A DNA stretch of 64,000 nt, taken from contig NZ_LWQS01000114.1 of assembly GCF_001650695.1 (NCBI RefSeq), forward strand, positions 1 to 64,000, read 5' to 3'. Under the pieces are notes generated by a model that searched no databases, had not been told where the DNA came from, and worked only from the letters and a program-made list of their open reading frames with translations. This document shows, in pieces, positions 27,277-36,083 of this stretch; the stretch's first letter is position 1; every line of letters starts with the position of its first letter. A program made the position numbers and the translations under genes. This DNA comes from Chloroflexus islandicus. Its GTDB lineage: Bacteria > Chloroflexota > Chloroflexia > Chloroflexales > Chloroflexaceae.

Positions 27277-27285
27277 AGTATACCA
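27277..27285 (-). promoter_or_regulatory. Extended -10 promoter for the 121-aa gene
   Basis: On the minus strand TGGTATACT (27285-27277). The same nine bases occur upstream of two other minus-strand genes (30373-30381 and 38801-38809). Confidence 0.5.
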
Positions 27286-27334
27286 TACTTTACGCAGATT
27301 TTGGCAAGCTCGCTTGATGATGATGACCTGTTGT

Positions 27335-27989
27335 CATTGCGAGGGGGCGCAGCGCCGTCCGTCATTGCGAGAGCGCGCCGCCCCTCCTGTCATTGCGAGG
27401 GGGGGCCGTCTGTCATTGCGAGGGCGCGCAGCGCCCGAAGCAATCTCCCCCTTTGGCGCAGACCAATGGCGTGCAGGTAGCGCTTCCGCTGAAGCAGGAG
27501 ATTGCTTCGCCGCCGGAGGCGGCTCGTAATGACAGACGGGGGCGGGAGGGCGTCGTTGTTGCCCCCACCCCCAACCCCTCCCCCGCTGGGGGAGGGGAGG
27601 AAGGTGCCGGCATGGTGGGCGCGCGCCCGTCTGTCATTGCGAGGGCGCGCAGTGCTGTCTGTCATTGCGAGGGGGGGCCGTCTGTCATTGCGAGGGGGCG
27701 TAGCCCCCGAAGCAATCTCCCCCTTTGGCGCAGACCAATGGCGTGCAGGTAGCGCTTCCGCTGAAGCAGGAGATTGCTTCGCCGCCGGAGGCGGCTCGCA
27801 ATGACAATAGGGCAGCGGGGGATGGCGTCGTTGTTGCCCCCACCCCCAACCCCTCCCCCGCTGGGGGAGGGGAGAGATGCCCCCACCCCTGACCCCTCCC
27901 CCGCTGGGGGAGGGGAGGAAGGTGCCGGCATGGTGGGCGCGCCGCCGGTGGTGGCTCGCAATGACAGACGGGGGGCGGGAGGGCGTCCC
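27335..27989. repeat. Array of inverted CAATGACA/TCATTGCGAG repeats
   Basis: Multiple GTCATTGCGAGGG motifs (about 27334, 27360, 27390, 27413, 27631, 27660 and 27682) are followed by inverted partners such as GGAGATTGCTTCGCCGCC and CGCAATGACA (27500-27530, 27770-27805, 27957). Between them sit CCCCTCCCCCGCTGGGGGAG hairpins. A ~270-bp unit, from GAAGCAATCTCCCCCTTTGG (27437) onward, is repeated from 27708. No gene is supported. Confidence 0.8.
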
Positions 27990-29477
27990 TCAATACGCAT
28001 TCTCTTGCCGGCCAGTGATGAAGTTAATGATAGTGCGCAAAATAATCTTAATATCGAAGAGCAGCGACCAATTTTCCACGTAATACAGATCGTAGCGGGT
28101 ACGTTCTTCGATGCTGGTATCGCCACGCAAGCCATTCACCTGCGCCCAACCGGTCAGACCGGCCTTCTCTTTATGGCGGCGCATGTAGCGCGGAATCTGC
28201 TGGCGGAACTGCTCAACCCAACGCGCCTGTTCGGGACGGGGGCCGACGATCGACATCTCACCGATTAAGACATTGATCAACTGCGGTAGCTCATCGAGGC
28301 TGGTGCGGCGCAACCAGCGCCCGACGCGCGTCACCCGCGGATCGTTCTGCACCGTCCACGTACTAAACCGTTCAGCATCGGGGCGCATAGTGCGAAACTT
28401 AATCATCCAGAATGGCTTGCCATCGAGACCGACGCGCTCTTGCAAAAAGAAGACCGGGCCACGCGACTCAAGCCGGATAGCGAGGGCAATCAACAGCATC
28501 ACCGGCGCTGCAAACAACAACACCAGCGACGCCACCACCAGATCGAGACCGCGCTTAAGCGCCCGATTCCACGGATTATCGAGCGCGGCATTCTTGACGC
28601 TGACCAGCGGCAAATCGCGGAGATCGCCGATCGACACCTCGTTATTGGTGATCAGTTGGAAGGTATCAGGATAGACCTTGATTTCGACTGACTCATCTTC
28701 GGCCAGCGCAATCACTTCCACCAGATCCTGCGAGGAACGGCCAGAGAGAGCGATAATCACCTCATCGGCGCGGGTTGCCCGGATCACGCGGCAGATATGT
28801 TCGGCGCGACCGAGCACCGGCAAGCCATCGACGATCTCGCCAATCGGGACGGTATCGGACAGAAAGCCCTGCACCCGATAGCCCAATTCGGGCCGGCGGC
28901 GGATGGTATTCCACACCAAGCGACCGGGTTCGCGCGCGCCGACGATCAATACCCGGCGGGTATCGATGTCGAAATAGCGGCGCAACACATAGACCAGCGC
29001 ACGATGAGAGAAGCGGCCCAACAGGCAGGCCGCCACTGCCAGACCCCAACCCTGAAAGAGAATATCGCGCGTCCATGGCATCTCTTCGCCGCCGAACTCG
29101 CCGATGAGGGCATTGATGAAAATGACCAAGACCATCGTAAACGAGACCGCCGTCACCACCTTCACCGCTTCATCGAGGCGTGAGGCGCCGCGTTTCATCT
29201 CGTAGAGGCCATGGCTAGCAAACACGATTAGGGCGGTCACACTGCCGATCACACTCAGGCGGAGGGGAGTCAACGGATCGGCAGGCATACGAAAGCCGGC
29301 GGCAGCGAGCGAGTCGGCGCCGAAGGCATAGGCAAGCTGCGCCGCCAGATTCAGCGCCGCCACATCAATTGCGACTAACAGCAAGCGCAGCAGCGCACGC
29401 CATGAACGCGGGCGCAGCAACGACCGCGCTTTAACTGGCGCGACGCGCGTTGGATGGGAGGAGGAGATTGCGGCCAA
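27990..29477 (-). CDS. Polyprenyl-phosphate glycosyl-1-phosphate transferase
   Basis: A 495-aa membrane enzyme that starts extracellular polysaccharide or O-antigen units on undecaprenyl phosphate. Five N-terminal membrane helices (~30-160) and a Rossmann CoA_binding-like domain (~165-290, RRVLIVGAREPGR) precede a membrane-anchored transferase domain from ~305. That domain has KRGLDLVVAS, GPVFFLQERVG, FRTMRPDAE and the C-terminal RPEQARWVEQF and GLTGWAQVNGLRG. The sugar is not predictable. The longest frame begins at a TTG inside the end of the GT2 gene (47-bp overlap), so the exact start is uncertain. Confidence 0.9.
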   Translation of the reverse strand: MAAISSSHPTRVAPVKARSLLRPRSWRALLRLLLVAIDVAALNLAAQLAYAFGADSLAAAGFRMPADPLTPLRLSVIGSVTALIVFASHGLYEMKRGASRLDEAVKVVTAVSFTMVLVIFINALIGEFGGEEMPWTRDILFQGWGLAVAACLLGRFSHRALVYVLRRYFDIDTRRVLIVGAREPGRLVWNTIRRRPELGYRVQGFLSDTVPIGEIVDGLPVLGRAEHICRVIRATRADEVIIALSGRSSQDLVEVIALAEDESVEIKVYPDTFQLITNNEVSIGDLRDLPLVSVKNAALDNPWNRALKRGLDLVVASLVLLFAAPVMLLIALAIRLESRGPVFFLQERVGLDGKPFWMIKFRTMRPDAERFSTWTVQNDPRVTRVGRWLRRTSLDELPQLINVLIGEMSIVGPRPEQARWVEQFRQQIPRYMRRHKEKAGLTGWAQVNGLRGDTSIEERTRYDLYYVENWSLLFDIKIILRTIINFITGRQENAY

Positions 29478-30330
29478 GCGCCCACAGCTCCTTTATCGTA
29501 ATACCCAGCTCGATCAGGCCATTGAGCGGCGCCGGCGTGGTGGCGGCGTAATGTTTGCGATGAAACAGCCGCATCGCATCGTAAAAGGCGCGGATCGACG
29601 GGATCGGGCGGCGGCTGGAAGCGGCCCGCTTGTAGTGGTAGACCGTCACTGCGGGATAATAGACAATCTTCCAGCCGTACTGCTTGATCCGGTAGGCCCA
29701 ATCGAGATCTTCGCCATACATAAAAAACGTCTCGTCGAGCAGGCCAACTTCGCGCACCACCGCTGTGCGCACCATCATGCAGGCCCCCACCACCGAATCG
29801 ACCTCGGTTTCAACATCAGGATCGAGGTAGGTCATGTTGTAGGCGGCGAAACGGCGGCTGCGCGGGAAGAGGCGAGATAGACCGAACAGGCGGTAGAAAG
29901 CGATGGCCGGGGTAGGAAAGCTCCGCCGGCAGGCCAGATCGAGCGAGCCATCGGGCAAGAGCAACTTTGGCCCCACTGCACCGACTGCCGGATGGCGTTC
30001 GAGATAATCAACCAAGCCGTCAAGCGCACCCGGCGGCACAATCGTATCGTTATTCAGCAACAAGATATAGGCCGGCGGATCGGGCAAGGCCAGAATTTGG
30101 CGCAAGGCCAGATTATTGCCGGCAGAAAAGCCACCATTGACCGGACTTTCAATTAAATGCACCCATGGAAACCGCTCGCGCACCAGCGCCGCACTGCCAT
30201 CGGTCGAAGCATTATCAACCACCCATACCGACAGCGTACAACGGGTGGGAGCGGCGGCGATCGAGGCCAAACAATCAGCGAGCAGATCGGCCCGGTTATA
30301 GTTCAGAATGACAACGGCAAGACTGGTCAT
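29431..30330 (-). CDS. Family 2 glycosyltransferase
   Basis: A 299-aa GT-A fold enzyme of rhamnosyltransferase type. VVILNYNRADLLADCLAS at the N-terminus, WVVDNASTDGS and the metal/nucleotide site LLLNNDTI (DxD-like) are typical. DETFFMYGEDLDWAYRIKQYGW provides the ED motif. It probably adds a sugar to the polymer started by the transferase encoded just downstream. A promoter-like TGGTATACT lies ~45 bp upstream. Confidence 0.9.
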   Translation of the reverse strand: MTSLAVVILNYNRADLLADCLASIAAAPTRCTLSVWVVDNASTDGSAALVRERFPWVHLIESPVNGGFSAGNNLALRQILALPDPPAYILLLNNDTIVPPGALDGLVDYLERHPAVGAVGPKLLLPDGSLDLACRRSFPTPAIAFYRLFGLSRLFPRSRRFAAYNMTYLDPDVETEVDSVVGACMMVRTAVVREVGLLDETFFMYGEDLDWAYRIKQYGWKIVYYPAVTVYHYKRAASSRRPIPSIRAFYDAMRLFHRKHYAATTPAPLNGLIELGITIKELWALGRNLLLPSNARRAS

Positions 30331-30372
30331 TGCACGCCCGTTCGGTCAGTTTTGGCTTGCTGACGCACCCTC

Positions 30373-30381
30373 AGTATACCA
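30373..30381 (-). promoter_or_regulatory. Extended -10 promoter for the GT2 gene
   Basis: On the minus strand TGGTATACT (30381-30373), giving a leader of ~35 nt to the ATG at 30330. It lies in the divergent gap shared with pufL. Confidence 0.5.
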
Positions 30382-30454
30382 TAAGTCCCTCTTGTTTTAT
30401 ATGCAAGAAGTGAACAAGAGATGTTCAAGGTGCAAGTAACGTGTTTTGAGGCTT

Positions 30455-30460
30455 TATAAT
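30455..30460 (+). promoter_or_regulatory. Possible upstream -10 box for puf
   Basis: A perfect TATAAT at 30455-30460 with no good -35. It may be a second, weaker promoter upstream of the main one, or chance in this AT-richer gap. Confidence 0.25.
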
Positions 30461-30485
30461 GCAAAATTAAATATCGACACCCGTA

Positions 30486-30516
30486 GCTTGACAATGCCTG
30501 TCAAGCGTATTATACT
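30486..30516 (+). promoter_or_regulatory. Strong pufLM promoter with overlapping operator dyad
   Basis: TTGACA (30488-30493), a 17-bp spacer and TATACT (30511-30516) make a near-consensus housekeeping promoter. An inverted repeat GCTTGACA-ATGCC-TGTCAAGC (30486-30506) covers the -35 box and part of the spacer, the position expected for a repressor. Transcription would start ~110 nt before pufL. GAGGGAG precedes the pufL ATG. Confidence 0.7.
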
Positions 30517-30630
30517 GGCCGAAAAGGGCGCGAGATTTTGCTTATCATTACACGCTGTCGCTGTCAGGGCAGTGGAAAGGCGCGATGAAGAAGGCGGTCG
30601 CCGCGCCAGCCGCCAGCAGAGGGAGTCGCT

Positions 30631-31566
30631 ATGAGCAGTGCAAAAGCGAAAGACCCCCGCTTTCCCGACTTTTCGTTCACCGTGGTTGAAGGTGCGCGAT
30701 CGACACGGGTACCGGGAGGGCGCACGATCGAAGAAATCGAACCGGAGTACAAGATCAAAGGGCGCACAACGTTTAGCGCACTCTTCCGCTACGATCCCTT
30801 CGATTTCTGGGTAGGCCCGTTCTACGTCGGCTTCTGGGGCTTCATCTCGGTCATTGGCATCATTTTTGGGACATACTTTTACGTCAATGCAGCCATCTTG
30901 AACGGCCCCTACTCCATTCCGCAAAACTTCTTCGCTGGGCGCATCGATCCGCCGCCGGCTGAACTTGGGCTTGGGTTTGCAATGCCGGGCCAGCAAGGGT
31001 TTGAGTGGCAGATGACCGTGTTCTTTGCCACGATCGCCTTCTTCGGCTGGATGATGCGGCAGGTTGACATCAGCATGAAGCTCGATATGGGCTACCATAT
31101 CGCGGTGGCCTACGGCGTGGTCTTCTCGGCGTGGCTGGTGTTGCAAGTGATCCGCCCGATCGCGCTGGGGATGTGGCACGAAGGCTTTGTGCTCGGCGTG
31201 ATGCCGCACCTCGACTGGGTGTCGAACTTCGGCTACCGCTACAACAACTTCTTCTACAACCCCTTCCACGCGATAGGGATCACAGGTCTCTTCGCCTCCA
31301 CATGGCTGCTGGCTTGCCACGGCTCACTGATCCTGAGCGCGGCGCAGTACCGCGGCCCCGAAGGCGGCGACATCGAGAACGTCTTCTTCCGTGATGTGCA
31401 GTACTACTCGGTCGGCGAAGCCGGCGTCCACCGCCTTGGCTTTATCTTCGCCTGCGGCGGCGTCTTGTCAGCCGATCTGTGCATCTTGTTGTCGGGTTGG
31501 CCGGTGCAAGACTGGGTGAGCTTCTGGAACTTCTGGAACAACCTCCCCTTCTGGAGCGGCGTCTAG
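30631..31566 (+). CDS. pufL: Photosynthetic reaction centre L subunit
   Basis: A 311-aa, five-helix subunit of the type II (quinone) reaction centre, binding half of the primary donor and bacteriopheophytins. The accessory-chlorophyll ligand His193 (PHLDW), special-pair ligand His213 (YNPFH) and iron ligands His230 (ACHG) and His267 (GVHRLG) are present. Numbers are offset by 40 from purple bacteria up to the third site. The N-terminal ~45 residues are longer than in purple bacteria, as in Chloroflexus. It is not fused to pufM, unlike the fused gene reported for Roseiflexus. Confidence 0.97.
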   Translation: MSSAKAKDPRFPDFSFTVVEGARSTRVPGGRTIEEIEPEYKIKGRTTFSALFRYDPFDFWVGPFYVGFWGFISVIGIIFGTYFYVNAAILNGPYSIPQNFFAGRIDPPPAELGLGFAMPGQQGFEWQMTVFFATIAFFGWMMRQVDISMKLDMGYHIAVAYGVVFSAWLVLQVIRPIALGMWHEGFVLGVMPHLDWVSNFGYRYNNFFYNPFHAIGITGLFASTWLLACHGSLILSAAQYRGPEGGDIENVFFRDVQYYSVGEAGVHRLGFIFACGGVLSADLCILLSGWPVQDWVSFWNFWNNLPFWSGV

Positions 31567-31582
31567 AGAGGAGCGCATTGGT

Positions 31583-32497
31583 ATGGCGACAATCGACATG
31601 ATGCCGGGCGATCTGGAACTAGGCCGTAATCGCGGTCGCATCGGCAAACCGATCGAGATTCCGCTGCTTGAGAACTTTGGGTTCGATAGCCAGCTTGGCC
31701 CGTTCTACCTTGGCTTTTGGAATGCAGTGGCCTACATCACCGGCGGTATCTTCACCTTTATCTGGCTGGTGGTGATGCTGGCGCAGGTGAACTATAACCC
31801 GGTCGCGTTTATCAAGTATTTTGTAGTGTTGCAGATCGACCCGCCGCCGGCGCGTTATGGGTTGAGCTTCCCGCCGCTGAACGAGGGCGGTTGGTGGTTG
31901 ATTGCCACCTTCTTCCTCACGGTGTCGATCTTTGCGTGGTATATGCACATCTATACCCGCGCTAAGGCGCTCGGCATCAAACCCTATCTGGCCTACGGCT
32001 TCACCGGTGCCATCGCGCTCTATCTGGTGATCTATATCATCCGCCCGATGTGGATGGGTGATTGGTCGGAGGCGCCCGCCCACGGGATCAAGGCTCTGCT
32101 CGACTGGACGAATAACGTGAGCGTGCGCTACGGCAACTTCTACTACAACCCGTTCCACATGCTCTCGATCTTCTTCCTGCTAGGCTCGACCGTCTTGTTG
32201 GCGATGCACGCCGGCACGATTTGGGCCCTTGAGAAGTATGCCGCTCACGAGGAATGGAATGAGATTCAGGCTCCCGGCACCGGCACCGAGCGGGCACAAC
32301 TCTTCTGGCGCTGGTGCATGGGCTTCAACGCCAATGCTTACTCGATCCACCTGTGGGCCTTCTGGTTCGCATGGCTGTGCGGCATCACCGGCGCGCTAGG
32401 TGTCTTCTTCTCGATGCCCGATTTCGTGAATAACTGGTTCCAGTGGGGTGTCGAGGCCGGCATTGCCTATCCGCAAGGGCCAACCCCCTTACCCTAA
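31583..32497 (+). CDS. pufM: Photosynthetic reaction centre M subunit
   Basis: A 304-aa partner of PufL. Special-pair ligand His192 (YNPFH), iron ligands His209 (AMHAG), Glu224 (HEEW) and His256 (SIHLW) are conserved. At the position of the purple-bacterial M-side accessory bacteriochlorophyll ligand (SHLDW) the sequence reads ALLDW, with Leu172 in place of His. This agrees with the known 3 BChl + 3 BPhe composition of Chloroflexus centres. GAGGAG lies before the ATG, 16 bp after pufL. No pufC or pufBA follows; a terminator closes the operon. Confidence 0.97.
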   Translation: MATIDMMPGDLELGRNRGRIGKPIEIPLLENFGFDSQLGPFYLGFWNAVAYITGGIFTFIWLVVMLAQVNYNPVAFIKYFVVLQIDPPPARYGLSFPPLNEGGWWLIATFFLTVSIFAWYMHIYTRAKALGIKPYLAYGFTGAIALYLVIYIIRPMWMGDWSEAPAHGIKALLDWTNNVSVRYGNFYYNPFHMLSIFFLLGSTVLLAMHAGTIWALEKYAAHEEWNEIQAPGTGTERAQLFWRWCMGFNANAYSIHLWAFWFAWLCGITGALGVFFSMPDFVNNWFQWGVEAGIAYPQGPTPLP

Positions 32498-32523
32498 CCC
32501 GTACACCTTCCACCTTCCTCCCA

Positions 32524-32557
32524 CCTCACGCCCGCCAGTTGGCGGGCGTGAGGTTTT
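32524..32557 (+). terminator. Rho-independent terminator after pufM
   Basis: CCTCACGCCCGCCA (32524-32537) pairs with TGGCGGGCGTGAGG (32540-32553), a 14-bp GC-rich stem followed by TTTT. It ends the pufLM transcript and, read the other way, lies just past the stop of the convergent gene at 32569. Confidence 0.85.
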
Positions 32558-32568
32558 AGCAACGTAAA

Positions 32569-33180
32569 CTAGCGTATTTCATTGACCCGCTCGACCGGCA
32601 TTCCCAATGCTAACGCCATCGCATTGACCAGCGGTTGCAACGCCGCCGGCACGGCGGCGCTATCAATAATCCACACTTCATCGCCAACCAGCAGCTCAAA
32701 TGCGAGCACCGGCTGCAGACGGCGAACCAGACCACCGGCGACAATCCGGTAGGGGCGCAAACGCAACCCCGTGATCGCGGCGCGATCGATCTGCTGCTCG
32801 CGTGGCCGCCCGACCCGGCTGGTTTGGCGGATGGTGAAGGTCTCGGCGTCGAGCGTAATTTCATTGGCGGTGGTAGCAATCGCATAACCACCAATCAACC
32901 GCTGGATCGCCAAACCGCCAAACAACCCGCCGGCAGCGGCGCTGAGACCAGCCGTGGCAAACCCCAACTCTTGCAGCGATGCTAACACGCCAGCGAGTAA
33001 CGCGACCACAGCAATGGCCATCAACACCCCGCCACCGACAAAGAGCGGGAGCGCCGCGGCCCGATTCGCTTGCGGGTACGACCGTAAATGCACGCGATCA
33101 GGTTCAGCAACAATAACTTGATAGTACGGGGTGAGGCCGAGACGGCGACCGAGACGTTGGCGCAGGGACGGTGATGTCAT
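32569..33180 (-). CDS. Two-helix membrane protein of unknown function
   Basis: A 203-aa protein. Two hydrophobic segments (~45-67 and ~72-95, LPLFVGGGVLMAIAVVALLAG and TAGLSAAAGGLFGGLAI) are followed by a ~100-residue soluble part. The soluble part resembles PH-like domains of bacterial membrane proteins (ITLDAETFTIRQTSRVGRPREQQIDRAAI, in segments). I do not recognise a family with confidence. The ATG at 33180 is chosen over the one at 33192. It is convergent with pufLM and divergent from tRNA-Gly. Confidence 0.6.
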   Translation of the reverse strand: MTSPSLRQRLGRRLGLTPYYQVIVAEPDRVHLRSYPQANRAAALPLFVGGGVLMAIAVVALLAGVLASLQELGFATAGLSAAAGGLFGGLAIQRLIGGYAIATTANEITLDAETFTIRQTSRVGRPREQQIDRAAITGLRLRPYRIVAGGLVRRLQPVLAFELLVGDEVWIIDSAAVPAALQPLVNAMALALGMPVERVNEIR

Positions 33181-33229
33181 AGCATTCCACATGAACGATC
33201 AAGGCTTCCTTGCACCGATCCTACCACAC

Positions 33230-33258
33230 TTGCACAAATCGGCAGATCGTGCTATACT
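33230..33258 (+). promoter_or_regulatory. Promoter of tRNA-Gly
   Basis: TTGCAC (33230-33235), a 17-bp spacer and TATACT (33253-33258), 11 bp before the mature tRNA 5' end. Confidence 0.75.
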
Positions 33259-33269
33259 CTAAGCGCGAT

Positions 33270-33345
33270 GCGGGAGTGGCTCAGTTGGTAGAGCGACACC
33301 TTGCCAAGGTGTAGGTCGCGGGTTCGAATCCCGTCTCCCGCTCCA
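33270..33345 (+). tRNA. tRNA-Gly (anticodon GCC)
   Basis: A cloverleaf with acceptor stem GCGGGAG/CTCCCGC, D-arm GCTC...GAGC, anticodon stem ACACC/GGTGT with loop TTGCCAA (anticodon GCC at 33303-33305), T-arm GCGGG-TTCGAAT-CCCGT and an encoded CCA end (33343-33345). The ABC-F gene follows after 51 bp with no terminator between them. Confidence 0.97.
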
Positions 33346-33396
33346 ATTAAGACCGGCGCCGGCGCGCTGGTCTTTTCTATTGTAAGAACCAAACCT

Positions 33397-35295
33397 ATGA
33401 CCCTGCTCAACGCAACCAATCTCAGCAAATACTACGGCGCTGAGCTGATCTTCCACGATGTCAGCTTCCAAATTGCGCGCGGTGAGAAGGTGGCGATCGT
33501 CGGCATGAATGGCGCTGGCAAGAGCACCTTGCTGCGCATGATCGCTGGCTATGAGACGCCGGATAGCGGCAGTCTCAGCCTTGCCCGCGGCACCCGCGTC
33601 GCCTATCTGGCCCAAGAGACGCGCTTCAGCGGCGATCTGACCCTCTGGCAAGAGATGGAAGCGGCGCTGGCCGAGATCCATCACTGGCGCGCCGAGCTGG
33701 CCGCCCTTGAGACCCGGCTGGCCGATACGTCCGCCCCCGATTGGGAAGCGGTGATGGAACGCTACGGCGAACTGAGCGCGCGGTTTGAGCACGCCGGCGG
33801 CTATGAGATCGAGCATCGCATCGAGCGCACCCTGCACGGCCTCGGCTTCCGGCCTGAACAGTTCCACCAGCGTATGGGCCAGTTTTCCGGCGGGCAAAAG
33901 ACGCGGGCCGCGCTGGCCGCCGCTCTGCTCAGCGATCCCGATTTGCTGCTGCTCGACGAGCCGACCAACCATCTCGATATGCAGGCGCTCGAATGGCTCG
34001 AACAGTTCTTGCGCACGTGGGACGGCACGCTGGTAGTGGTTTCACACGACCGCTACTTCCTTGAGCGGGTGACGAAGCGCACGCTGGAGATCAGTTTTAA
34101 CCGGCTCGAAGATTACCCCGGCAGCTACGAAAAGTATCTGGCGCTGAAGGCCGAGCGCATGGAACGGCGGCTGAAAGAGTACCAAGCCCAGCAAGCATTC
34201 ATTGCCCGTACCGAAGAGTTCATCCGGCGCTACAAGGCCGGCCAGCGCGCACGCGAGGCTAAAGGGCGCGAAAAGCGGTTAGAGCGGCTCAAACGCGAGC
34301 AGTTGCTCGACCGGCCAAAAGAGGCGGCCAAACTGCGGGTTGCGCTCGATAGCCAATTGCGGTCGGGGGAGCTGGTCTTACGCCTTGACGGGTTGGTAGT
34401 CGGCTATCAGGGGCCGCGCGGCGAGGGCAAGACGCTGCTGCGAGCCGATGACTTGACCATCCGGCGCGGCGAGCGGGTCGGGTTGCTAGGGCCAAACGGC
34501 TGCGGCAAGACGACGCTGCTCCGCACGCTAATCGGCCAATTGCCTCCGCTGCAAGGCGCGGCCCGCTTTGGCCACGAAGTGCGGGTGGGGTACTACGCCC
34601 AAGGCCATGACGTACTGGAATGGAACAACACCGTACTGGATGAGGTGCTGCGGGTCGCGCCGAGCCTCGGCGAAGGGCCGGCCCGCAACCTGCTCGCCCG
34701 GTTTCTCTTTACCGGCGACGATGTGTTCAAGCGGATCGCCGACCTCAGCGGCGGCGAACGATCGCGGGTGGCGTTGGCCCAATTGACGCTGCTGCCGGGC
34801 AATCTGCTCTTGCTCGACGAGCCGACCAACCACCTCGACATTGATGCCCGTGAGGCGCTCGAAGCGGTGTTGAAAGAGTACACCGGCTCGATCCTGTTTG
34901 TCTCGCACGACCGCTACTTCATCGACACGCTGGCCGACAAGTTGTGGATCGTCGAGCAAGGCCGGATCAAGCAGTTCGCCGGCAACTACAGCGAGTATAT
35001 GGCGGCGCAGAACGCCGCGCCGCCTGCACCGGCGCCCAAAGCCGCCGAGCCGAAGGCAGCGCCGGCCAAACCGGCCCGGCCCGACGACGCCGAGCGGGCC
35101 AAGCAGCGCCGGCTGGCTGCGTTGGAAGCCGAAGTGACCGCGCTGGAACAAGACCTTGCCCGCCTCAGCAGCGAACTCGACGCGGCCAGCCAAGCGCGGG
35201 ACGTATCCCGGCTGACGGCGCTGGGAGCGCAGTACGCCGAACTGGAGCGGTTGCTGGCCGAAAAATACGCCCAGTGGGAGCAACTGGCGGCGTGA
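33397..35295 (+). CDS. ABC-F family ATPase
   Basis: A 632-aa soluble tandem ABC ATPase without membrane helices; the family acts on ribosomes. The first domain has Walker A GMNGAGKST (36-44), signature FSGGQKTR and LLLLDEPTNHLD; the second has GPNGCGKTT, LSGGERSR and a second LLLLDEPTNHLD. The interdomain linker (~230-330) is charged and helical. The C-terminal ~95 residues have an Ala/Pro stretch and a coiled coil (RRLAALEAEVTALEQDLARL) like Uup/YdiF. Antibiotic protection versus housekeeping cannot be decided. The start at 33397 excludes the tRNA-overlapping extension. No clear ribosome binding site. Confidence 0.92.
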   Translation: MTLLNATNLSKYYGAELIFHDVSFQIARGEKVAIVGMNGAGKSTLLRMIAGYETPDSGSLSLARGTRVAYLAQETRFSGDLTLWQEMEAALAEIHHWRAELAALETRLADTSAPDWEAVMERYGELSARFEHAGGYEIEHRIERTLHGLGFRPEQFHQRMGQFSGGQKTRAALAAALLSDPDLLLLDEPTNHLDMQALEWLEQFLRTWDGTLVVVSHDRYFLERVTKRTLEISFNRLEDYPGSYEKYLALKAERMERRLKEYQAQQAFIARTEEFIRRYKAGQRAREAKGREKRLERLKREQLLDRPKEAAKLRVALDSQLRSGELVLRLDGLVVGYQGPRGEGKTLLRADDLTIRRGERVGLLGPNGCGKTTLLRTLIGQLPPLQGAARFGHEVRVGYYAQGHDVLEWNNTVLDEVLRVAPSLGEGPARNLLARFLFTGDDVFKRIADLSGGERSRVALAQLTLLPGNLLLLDEPTNHLDIDAREALEAVLKEYTGSILFVSHDRYFIDTLADKLWIVEQGRIKQFAGNYSEYMAAQNAAPPAPAPKAAEPKAAPAKPARPDDAERAKQRRLAALEAEVTALEQDLARLSSELDAASQARDVSRLTALGAQYAELERLLAEKYAQWEQLAA

Positions 35296-35324
35296 GCGGG
35301 CACGGCGAACCGCTCAGAGAGCCT

Positions 35325-36083
35325 ATGATCTACCACGACTACGCTCCGATCTACCATGCCGCCGGCCAAGCGGCATTTGGCACGGCGCTGGCGCAGATCA
35401 TCCTTGCCCAACTGCCGGCACCGCCGCAGCGCGCGCTTGATCTCGCCTGCGGCACCGGCGCGGCGGCGATAGTACTGGCGGCTGCCGGCGCGACGGTGGT
35501 GGGAGTTGACGGCTCGCCGGCGATGCTGGCCATTGCCCGCGAACAAGCACGCCAGCGCGGGCTAGCGATCGAATGGATCGAAGCCGACATCCGCGCGCTG
35601 CCGGATGACCCGCGATTGCCGCCAGCGAGCTTCGACCTCTGCACCTGCCTCTTTGATAGCCTCAACCATCTCACTGATGATGATGATCTGGCCAAGGTCT
35701 GCCGGTCAGTAGGCCGATTATTGCGCCCCGGCGGGCAATTCATCTTCGACCTCAACACCCTCGCCGGCTTTCGCACGTGGCACGAATACGATCAGGTGCT
35801 CTTTGACGGGCCTGAGCTACTGGTCGTCAACCGGCTCCACTTTGACCACGCGCAACAGCGCGCGTATGGCCGCTTCGTCTGGTTCCAGCGCCGCGGCGAG
35901 CGGTGGTGGCGCAGCGAAGAGACTCATTGCGAACGGCCATGGAGCGACGATGAGATCGCCATGGCGCTGGCGAGCGGCGGTTTGCGCTTGGCAGCGCGCC
36001 TCACCCCGGACTGGACGCCGGCAGCGGACGATGCACCGCGGGTGGTGTATGTGGCTGAGCGAGGCAGGATTGAGATAGCATAG
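35325..36083 (+). CDS. Class I SAM-dependent methyltransferase
   Basis: A 252-aa methyltransferase. SAM-binding motif I is ALDLACGTGAAAIVLA (~37-52), with the acidic motif VVGVDGSPAML and motif IV/V around FDLCTCLFDSLNHL. The C-terminal half (NRLHFDHAQQRAYGRFVWFQ) resembles the small-molecule methyltransferases called CcbJ-like or YqeM-like; the substrate is unknown. It starts 29 bp after the ABC-F stop and is probably co-transcribed. The frame is open far upstream inside the ABC-F gene, but only the stretch from 35325 is methyltransferase-like. Confidence 0.82.
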   Translation: MIYHDYAPIYHAAGQAAFGTALAQIILAQLPAPPQRALDLACGTGAAAIVLAAAGATVVGVDGSPAMLAIAREQARQRGLAIEWIEADIRALPDDPRLPPASFDLCTCLFDSLNHLTDDDDLAKVCRSVGRLLRPGGQFIFDLNTLAGFRTWHEYDQVLFDGPELLVVNRLHFDHAQQRAYGRFVWFQRRGERWWRSEETHCERPWSDDEIAMALASGGLRLAARLTPDWTPAADDAPRVVYVAERGRIEIA

